This document shows positions 42,126 to 46,429 of a stretch of DNA of 46,429 nucleotides, piece after piece. Source of the stretch: a virus. The translations under genes were made by a program, and so were the position numbers. How positions within the stretch are numbered: the first letter of the stretch is position 1; each line of letters opens with the position of its first letter. Under the pieces are notes generated by a model that had not been told where the DNA came from, made no database searches, and saw nothing but the letters and a program-made list of their open reading frames with translations. The stretch is from IMG/VR virus record IMGVR_UViG_3300032116_000361, positions 1 to 46,429 of that record. One strand, 5' to 3'.

Positions 42126-42278
42126 TCAGTTGTCGTAGTCGTCGTTGTCCTCGGCGCGCAGCACCGCGATCACTGCGGCGGCTGTCGCGAGGAGGATGAA
42201 GGTCAGAAGTAGGGCTAGAACTGCGATCACAGTGCGAACAGAAACAGTTTCCGTGCGTGCGTCAACAGTTTTTGTCAC
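42126..42278 (-). CDS. Small membrane protein, 50 residues
   Basis: A short gene starting GTG at 42278 that overlaps the primase stop (GTGA) and ends one base before the next ATG (TGAGATG). It encodes MTKTVDARTETVSVRTVIAV..., a single long membrane segment (VIAVLALLLTFILLATAAAVIAVL) and an acidic tail (RAEDNDDYDN). The exact fit between two genes supports it. It could be a lysis-related or superinfection membrane protein; topology is most likely N-in, single pass. Function not known. Confidence 0.7.
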   Translation of the reverse strand: MTKTVDARTETVSVRTVIAVLALLLTFILLATAAAVIAVLRAEDNDDYDN

Positions 42279-44713
42279 AAAACTTGCAGCCGCACCGCCG
42301 CCTCGGCCACCGGATCCCCCGCCAGATCACGTGCCCACAACGCGTGGCGCACGCCTTCAAGATCGTGCCGCCCGACGGAGACGAACCCCTTCTCCCGCAA
42401 CACGGCGGCCAGCCCTTGGTCGCTGAACTGAGCGAGCCGGTCGGGCGGGAGCATCGCACGCAGCACGTGCAGCGACACGAGGTCACGGCGGACGAGCGCG
42501 TGCGGCTGGTCGTCGAGTGCATCCTGCACGGCAGCGGCCAGCGGGGAGGCAGTGGCAGCGGCCAGCTCCTTGAGGAACGGTGTGACCGGGGCACGGCCCT
42601 CGGGGGCGAACGTCGAGGCGATCGTCCACATCTCCAGCAGGGCGCGGATCCCACCCGCATGAGTGGACAACAGGTTGTACCCTTTGGTGAAGTAGGCATC
42701 ACCACCGAGGGCACGGACGTCGGTCTCCCCCTGCAGCGGGGACTTCAGCACGAAGTATCGGCGGTCGCTGTCGTGAACGGCCAATGAGTTGTGGTGATTG
42801 GTGAACATGATGAAGTTCATCGTGTTCGGGACGGTCTGCACCGGCTCGTAGAGCGCACGCACCGAGACGAAGTCGTCCGAGATGGACGGCTTCAGCTTGT
42901 TCATCGTGCGGTGGGAGTTGTGCCCCACGTTGTACACCTCATCGAGGACCGTCAGCTGGTAGCCACTGGCCCAAGAGTTGTACGTCGCCTCCAGTACGTG
43001 CTCGGCGGCGAGGCGCTGCACGTTCGTGAACCCCAAGGCCCGGGTCAGGAACGCCGCCCACAACCCTTTGCCTGCACCGACGCCGCTCTGCACCAGCGGT
43101 GCCCAGCGGATCTTCTTGCCCGGATTCTGCACCATGTACGCACCGAAATCCCACATCACGTTGGCCCATTGGGCGCCGAAGAGGGCGTGCGAATGGGGCA
43201 TGAAGAAGTCGAGCACCTCCTGCATCTGCGACGGGTCAGGCTGCGGGTACGAGGGGCGATAGGTATTACAGTAGGGCACGCCAGCGTACTGGACAATGGA
43301 CGAACTGGTGGTGGGATCGTAGCGCAGGTTCTCCACCACTTGGATCTTCGCGTCGTGCACCAACCACTCACGTGGTCGCTTCTCGGGATCGGGCGAACGG
43401 TACACCAGATCAACCACCTCCGGTTTCATCTTCCGGTTATCCCCGTATCGGTAGAACAGGTTGCTCGCAGTGATGAAGACCATCTGCGAAGACCACGATG
43501 GGGCGGACGACGAGGCGTTGGCCTTCGCTGCCTCGGCCAGCTTGTCCTTCACCGCATTGTTGAGCGACGAGGCGGTAACCCCAGCGATGCCACGGGCACG
43601 GAGGATGCGGGCGAGCGTGCCCACCAGCGCGGCCTGCTTCAACGGGCCTACAAGCGGGGAGATCCCGGCGATGCGAGGCACCGCGTGGTCGAGCAACTCC
43701 TCGGTGGAGCGGGAGGTCGAGCCGATCCAGTCAACGAGTCTGCCGTAGACGTTCTCGCCGATCCCCGTGCTCTTCCATCCCGCCTCCTCGGCCACGCGGA
43801 CGACGCTACGCAGGGTCACGGGCACCCGGTCCCCGGTCTGACCGGCCAACGAATCCCACCGCCGCCTGATCTTGTCCGCACCGGGATACTTATCGGGGCA
43901 ACCCGCTGACCACTTGTCCCACGCAGCAAACCCGGCGTCCCCAAACTGGTGCTTCAGCCCCATCCCCACCTCGATCCATTGCTGCATCGAGCAGGCGGGA
44001 TCGATCGCGTCGAGGGCGGGCTGGATGTCCTCGATGGTAACGCCCTCCATCGGCGGGCGGAAGTGCTCCAGCGGGGAGATGCTGAGATCCACCGGGGATG
44101 CGGCCGCCGCCGGGGCGGCCGGGCCGGGCGCCGCGTGCACGAACAGCTGGCCGGTCGGGTTGGCGTAGATGACCGGGTCGGATGGGTCATCGAGAAAACA
44201 GGTTGGCAGGAACATCGGCTGCACCGGGACGAGCGACTCCCGGTTCGGCTCGCCGATCCCCAGCTGCCCCGCCAGCTGGCGCACGGCATCGGGATAGGCG
44301 GCAACAGGTACACCATCGGTTGCCACGATGATGCGGAGGCGCGGCGCGTCGGGCGCGGAGCGTGCCGTGTGGTGGACGAGAGCGGCGAGGTCACCGAGCA
44401 CCACGTCGAGCCCCGTGTCCAACAAGTGGCGCGCGTCGTCGAGCGCATCGACGTCAATGCACAACACGTTGCACGCTACAGCGTGCTCGGTGCGGCGCTG
44501 CGATGGGTCGGCCTTGAACGTGGCGGGGACGAGGTAGCGGGTGCGCTTCGCGTCCATCGCCTCAGCCTTGGGCATCGCCAGCAGGGCGGCCTTGGTCACG
44601 GGCAACAGGACAGGCTCGCGCAGGTAGCCTTCCACCAACTCGGCGAAGGTTGAGTAGGGCAGGGCGCGGACGACGCCCATATTGGCGGGCTCGCCGCCGA
44701 AGTAACGTGTCAT
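42275..44713 (-). CDS. Primase-helicase (AEP-like primase, PriCT-2, DUF5906-type helicase)
   Basis: An 812-residue replication initiator. N-terminal part has the AEP-like CIDVD (Asp87, Asp89) and HHTARS (His114-His115). Residues ~213-310 match a PriCT-2 linker (FRPPMEGVTIEDIQPALDAID, WIEVGMGLKHQFGD...AAWDKWSAG). The C-terminal SF3-type helicase has Walker A GVGAGKG (544-550), Walker B LTVLDE (588-592 region), FTNH (637-640) and DRRYF (650-654), as in DUF5906 proteins such as NrS-1 polymerase. It should open the origin and make primers. The ATG at 44713 is chosen; the open frame runs on upstream through a terminator and is not coding there. Confidence 0.85.
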   Translation of the reverse strand: MTRYFGGEPANMGVVRALPYSTFAELVEGYLREPVLLPVTKAALLAMPKAEAMDAKRTRYLVPATFKADPSQRRTEHAVACNVLCIDVDALDDARHLLDTGLDVVLGDLAALVHHTARSAPDAPRLRIIVATDGVPVAAYPDAVRQLAGQLGIGEPNRESLVPVQPMFLPTCFLDDPSDPVIYANPTGQLFVHAAPGPAAPAAAASPVDLSISPLEHFRPPMEGVTIEDIQPALDAIDPACSMQQWIEVGMGLKHQFGDAGFAAWDKWSAGCPDKYPGADKIRRRWDSLAGQTGDRVPVTLRSVVRVAEEAGWKSTGIGENVYGRLVDWIGSTSRSTEELLDHAVPRIAGISPLVGPLKQAALVGTLARILRARGIAGVTASSLNNAVKDKLAEAAKANASSSAPSWSSQMVFITASNLFYRYGDNRKMKPEVVDLVYRSPDPEKRPREWLVHDAKIQVVENLRYDPTTSSSIVQYAGVPYCNTYRPSYPQPDPSQMQEVLDFFMPHSHALFGAQWANVMWDFGAYMVQNPGKKIRWAPLVQSGVGAGKGLWAAFLTRALGFTNVQRLAAEHVLEATYNSWASGYQLTVLDEVYNVGHNSHRTMNKLKPSISDDFVSVRALYEPVQTVPNTMNFIMFTNHHNSLAVHDSDRRYFVLKSPLQGETDVRALGGDAYFTKGYNLLSTHAGGIRALLEMWTIASTFAPEGRAPVTPFLKELAAATASPLAAAVQDALDDQPHALVRRDLVSLHVLRAMLPPDRLAQFSDQGLAAVLREKGFVSVGRHDLEGVRHALWARDLAGDPVAEAAVRLQVL

Positions 44714-44772
44714 AGTCGTATGGTTCCAGACCGGACGCGGCGCGGCAAGAGTCGCAACGGTCCGGCGATTGT

Positions 44773-44807
44773 CAGGTTGAGGTTGGCGCCCGGCGGCAGG
44801 TTGAGGT
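44773..44807 (+). repeat. 11-bp direct repeat upstream of the primase gene
   Basis: CAGGTTGAGGT occurs at 44773-44783 and 44797-44807, separated by a GC-rich spacer. It lies 60-95 bases upstream of the primase start, in a region with no gene (44714-44996, apart from regulatory signals). Could be a binding site or part of an origin; only two copies, so chance is possible. Confidence 0.45.
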
Positions 44808-44849
44808 CCGTCGGGGCGAGGGCAAAGGGGCACGTAGCGCGGGGGCTGT

Positions 44850-44886
44850 AAAGCAAAAACCCCCCACCGCTCACGCGATGGGGGGC
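44850..44886 (-). terminator. Intrinsic terminator of the early minus-strand unit
   Basis: On the minus strand CCCCCCA pairs with TGGGGGG, with an inner CGC/GCG pairing around a small loop, and is directly followed by TTTTTGCTTT. This is a textbook Rho-independent terminator. It separates the early genes (44997-46429) from the replication operon. Confidence 0.85.
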
Positions 44887-44910
44887 TCAACCTTTTGCGA
44901 CTATGACCAG

Positions 44911-44934
44911 ACAAAACGGGGAACCTGACCCCGT
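44911..44934 (-). terminator. Second (upstream) intrinsic terminator of the same unit
   Basis: On the minus strand ACGGGG (44934-44929) pairs with CCCCGT (44921-44916) around a 7-base loop, followed by TTTGTCT. It lies about 30 bases upstream of the stronger terminator, so the two act in tandem. Confidence 0.65.
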
Positions 44935-44960
44935 CGCGCGAACCTCACCCAACGCGGGCC

Positions 44961-44985
44961 GATGTCAACACCACAGCGTGACATC
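44961..44985. promoter_or_regulatory. Dyad-symmetric site, possible operator
   Basis: GATGTCA (44961-44967) and TGACATC (44979-44985) form a perfect 7-bp inverted repeat with an 11-base spacer, 18 bases long between centres. Size and spacing suit a dimeric repressor site, though it could also fold as RNA. No clear -10/-35 pair is visible around it. Confidence 0.4.
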
Positions 44986-44996
44986 AACCGGGCAAC

Positions 44997-45104
44997 CTAT
45001 CGCAGGATCAGCGGCGTCACGATGTACCGAAGCGCCGCCCAGATCACGGCGAACATCGCGACCGTGACGACGAGCAGGTACTGGTTCGGGGACAGGCGCT
45101 TCAT
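44997..45104 (-). CDS. Small membrane protein, 35 residues
   Basis: MKRLSPNQYLLVVTVAMFAVIWAALRYIVTPLILR: a basic start and one long hydrophobic segment. The ATG at 45104 overlaps the upstream stop (ATGA) and has AGGAGG seven bases before it; a nearer ATG at 45110 would leave only one base of spacing, so the 35-residue start is preferred. It is the last gene before the tandem terminators. Function unknown; a lysis, sensing or exclusion role is possible. Confidence 0.65.
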   Translation of the reverse strand: MKRLSPNQYLLVVTVAMFAVIWAALRYIVTPLILR

Positions 45105-45697
45105 CGCCATCCCTCCTGCATCAGGAACGTGAGCAGGCGAGCCGTCTTGCGGACGCGCGTAACCCCGTCCCAATCCACGGTCGCCGGGCCCCAGATGCTC
45201 CGCACCGTGACGCCGGTCACGGCGGGCGTGTCCGTCAGGATGTCGTCCTCGTTCATCCAATTCCAATCGACCTTGGCGATGGTATCGAACTCCTCAGGGG
45301 TGACGCCGACGGGTTCCAGCAGCGCGGCCAGCGTCTCCTGACGGCGGCGCTCCCGCAGATTATCGCGCGCCTTCTGGTCGTCTTCCTTCTGCCAGACTTC
45401 TTGCAGGGTGAAGCAGGCGACCGAGACCCAACGGGTCAGGCTCTTCGCCCAGTTGCGCTGGGTGGCATTGATAGTCTGCGCCTTCAGCGTGGGGACACGG
45501 GCGCGGACGTTGGGGTGGATGTACAGGCGGACCTTGTTCGCGGAGAGCGTCTCGAAGTACAGGTGCCGGTACTTCTTGTTGCCGTAGCGGGAGCCGACGA
45601 TCAGCAGGCGCGGGCCTTGCTCGTCGCCGTCCCACCCTTGTTCGATCAGGGCGGAGCGGAGGTCGGGGTTGAGGGTGATGGTGGTCATCGTGGACAT
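45101..45697 (-). CDS. Unknown early protein, 198 residues (MSTM start)
   Basis: Begins MSTMTTITLNPDLRSALIEQGWDGDEQGPRLLIVGSRYG and continues as mixed alpha/beta sequence with several aromatic and basic patches (YRHLYFETLSANKVRLYIHP, FTLQEVWQKEDDQKARDNLRER). No recognised domain. The start used is the ATG inside the shared leader (positions 45695-45697); the open frame extends upstream as a shadow. This is the longest gene of the early block. Start region is part of the repeat described separately. Confidence 0.65.
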   Translation of the reverse strand: MSTMTTITLNPDLRSALIEQGWDGDEQGPRLLIVGSRYGNKKYRHLYFETLSANKVRLYIHPNVRARVPTLKAQTINATQRNWAKSLTRWVSVACFTLQEVWQKEDDQKARDNLRERRRQETLAALLEPVGVTPEEFDTIAKVDWNWMNEDDILTDTPAVTGVTVRSIWGPATVDWDGVTRVRKTARLLTFLMQEGWR

Positions 45698-45710
45698 AGG
45701 TTGATGGTTT
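45685..45710 (-). repeat. Shared leader repeat, copy 4 (diverged)
   Basis: A version with a few changes (AACCATCAACCTATG, then TCCACGATGA) at the start of the 198-residue gene; it encodes MSTM instead of MPTM. Confidence 0.8.
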
Positions 45711-45969
45711 ATTTGATCTCGATGGTGAGGCTGACGGTGTCGTCGGCGACGCTCCACGGGCGGGCGTCGCGGATATGGAGGAGGGCGCGGTCGATGATGG
45801 GGAACGCCCACGCGGGACAGAGGGCCATCGCCTCGGGCAGGCTGTCGCCCCGGGTCTTATTGGCCCGCGTCGCGCTCAGTATCGGGGACGGATCGCAGGT
45901 CACGACGTAGCGGTGTTGCTTGCCCTTGGGGCGCAGGCGGCGGGTGACTTTGATTTTCATCGTGGGCAT
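45709..45969 (-). CDS. Unknown early protein, 86 residues (MPTM start)
   Basis: MPTMKIKVTRRLRPKGKQHRYVVTCDPSPILSATRANKTRG... has an Arg/Lys-rich N-terminal beta strand and ends with AFPIIDRALLHIRDARPWSVADDTVSLTIEIK. It looks like a compact alpha/beta fold. No known family. It starts with the shared leader; codon use is phage-like. Confidence 0.65.
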   Translation of the reverse strand: MPTMKIKVTRRLRPKGKQHRYVVTCDPSPILSATRANKTRGDSLPEAMALCPAWAFPIIDRALLHIRDARPWSVADDTVSLTIEIK

Positions 45970-45982
45970 AGGTTGTTGGGTT
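45957..45982 (-). repeat. Shared leader repeat, copy 3
   Basis: Identical 26-base block before and over the start of the gene at 45709; the CCCAA element is also duplicated just upstream. Confidence 0.85.
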
Positions 45983-45985
45983 GGG

Positions 45986-46183
45986 TCACAGGTCGTTCTG
46001 ATCGGCGTAGAACTTGCGCCCGGCGCGGTGGCCGGAGCGGTATTGCGACGCCTCGCGGGCGGTGCGGAACGCGAGGTCGTGCTCGCGGCTGGGCTGTAGC
46101 GCGTAGCCGTCGGCGAAGCCGAGGCGGAACGGTTCGGGTCGGGTCGCGACCTCGTCGAGGCTGATGATGGTCATCGTGGGCAT
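45986..46183 (-). CDS. Unknown early protein, 65 residues (MPTM start)
   Basis: MPTMTIISLDEVATRPEPFRLGFADGYALQPSREHDLAFRTAREASQYRSGHRAGRKFYADQNDL. The pattern F-x-x-GFADGYA...Y-x-x-GHRAGRKFY resembles small phage proteins with two G-Y/GH repeats that I cannot assign. The start at 46183 is set by the shared leader; the longer frame upstream is a shadow of the next gene. Confidence 0.65.
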   Translation of the reverse strand: MPTMTIISLDEVATRPEPFRLGFADGYALQPSREHDLAFRTAREASQYRSGHRAGRKFYADQNDL

Positions 46184-46196
46184 AGGTTGTTGGGTT
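46171..46196 (-). repeat. Shared leader repeat, copy 2
   Basis: Identical 26-base block before and over the start of the gene at 45986. Confidence 0.85.
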
Positions 46197-46377
46197 ATTC
46201 GCGGACGGATCCGCAGCAGGCGCAGGCGTCGTCGAACGTCGGCGTGTCCGTCTCGCAGGCCACGCAATGGGCGCGCGGTAGGTTGTGCGGGGAGCATAGT
46301 TCCTCCACGGCGGAGGCGCCGCCGCGCTCGTAAGTTATGACGAGGAGGTCGTAGGTTAGTGGTGTCATCGTGGGCAT
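46195..46377 (-). CDS. Small protein with two CxxC pairs, 60 residues (MPTM start)
   Basis: MPTMTPLTYDLLVITYERGGASAVEELCSPHNLPRAHCVACETDTPTFDDACACCGS. Two CxxC-type pairs (HCVACET and ACACCGS) suggest a zinc ribbon. It starts with the shared leader. A regulatory or nucleic-acid-binding role is plausible, but this is inference. Confidence 0.65.
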   Translation of the reverse strand: MPTMTPLTYDLLVITYERGGASAVEELCSPHNLPRAHCVACETDTPTFDDACACCGSVRE

Positions 46378-46390
46378 AGGTTGTTGGGTT
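46365..46390 (-). repeat. Shared leader repeat, copy 1
   Basis: On the minus strand the block AACCCAACAACCTATG continues CCCACGATGA and spans the stop-to-start region of the gene at 46195. The 26 bases are identical in copies 1-3. It contains the ATG plus three codons (M-P-T-M) and no Shine-Dalgarno sequence. Confidence 0.85.
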
Positions 46391-46394
46391 GTGG

Positions 46395-46429
46395 TCAGAA
46401 GGCGTGCGCCACCCACCGCTCGAAATCAG
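46395..46429 (-). CDS. 3' end of a further early gene (cut by window edge)
   Basis: The minus strand reads ...DFERWVAHAF and then TGA at 46397-46395, before the leader of the next gene. Only about 11 codons are in the window. The sequence is protein-like and in the right place for another gene of the early block. No function can be given. Confidence 0.5.
   Translation of the reverse strand, partial: DFERWVAHAF

Noticed and set aside
44711-44724. T7-promoter-like word (ATACGACTAT on the minus strand) just before the primase start
   Set aside because: Only part of the T7 consensus matches, it overlaps the start codon, and no phage RNA polymerase gene is visible in the window.
44714-44914. N-terminal extension of the primase-helicase open frame by 67 codons
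   Set aside because: It runs through the strong minus-strand terminator, is Arg/Pro-rich low-quality sequence, and the ATG at 44713 begins the recognisable protein.

Overview
The window is part of a GC-rich, tailed double-stranded DNA phage genome. Every gene I can identify is viral. There is no ribosomal RNA, no tRNA and no host metabolic gene. The virion proteins point to a short-tailed (podovirus-like) particle: a large portal, a DUF5309/SU10-type major capsid protein, a tail connector, a P22 gp10-like nozzle, and a run of very large internal (ejection) proteins. There is no integrase or recognisable repressor here, but both ends of the genome are missing, so the lifestyle is open. The host cannot be named from the sequence. 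Many start codons lack a Shine-Dalgarno sequence and sit in an ACC(N)ATG context, which hints at a host that does not depend strongly on Shine-Dalgarno initiation.

Layout. Positions 1-33460 are plus-strand structural genes: terminase C-terminus (2-379), portal (524-2647), scaffold (3077-4219) preceded by a remarkable 43-bp repeat array, major capsid (4225-5232), a decoration-like protein and a terminator (5739-5776). The connector follows (6137-7450), then two long fibres with the same N-terminal anchor (7977-11242), a cluster of small membrane or holin-like genes (11518-12402), a short fibre and a glycine-rich adhesin-like protein (12409-13664), and the nozzle (13661-16318). The block 16326-29531 is repeat-rich and includes the presumed internal virion proteins, with a 2450-residue polyvalent-type protein. 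A third long fibre, a LamG-like lectin protein and two small proteins end this half.

Positions 33452-44713 are a convergent minus-strand operon of 19 genes, most of them overlapping by 1-4 bases in ATGA/GTGA junctions. Read in its own direction it encodes a primase-helicase (AEP-like plus DUF5906-like), small proteins, a Cas4-like DUF2800 nuclease, an Enc34/DUF2815 single-strand DNA binding protein, a family A DNA polymerase, a VRR-NUC nuclease, a SNF2-type helicase, an SLT-type lytic transglycosylase and several conserved small proteins. This is the recombination/replication module known from many phages.

Positions 44714-46429 are a control region (two minus-strand terminators, a dyad and a direct repeat) followed by small early-type minus-strand genes, four of which start with the same duplicated leader and the N-terminus MPTM/MSTM.

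The most unusual signals are: the 43-bp repeat that multiplies a translation start before the scaffold gene; a candidate overprinted gene with a strong ribosome binding site inside the giant ejection protein gene; glycan-binding-like and propeller-like domains inserted into the two tail-tube proteins; the shared leader of the early genes; and the pervasive Shine-Dalgarno-less starts.
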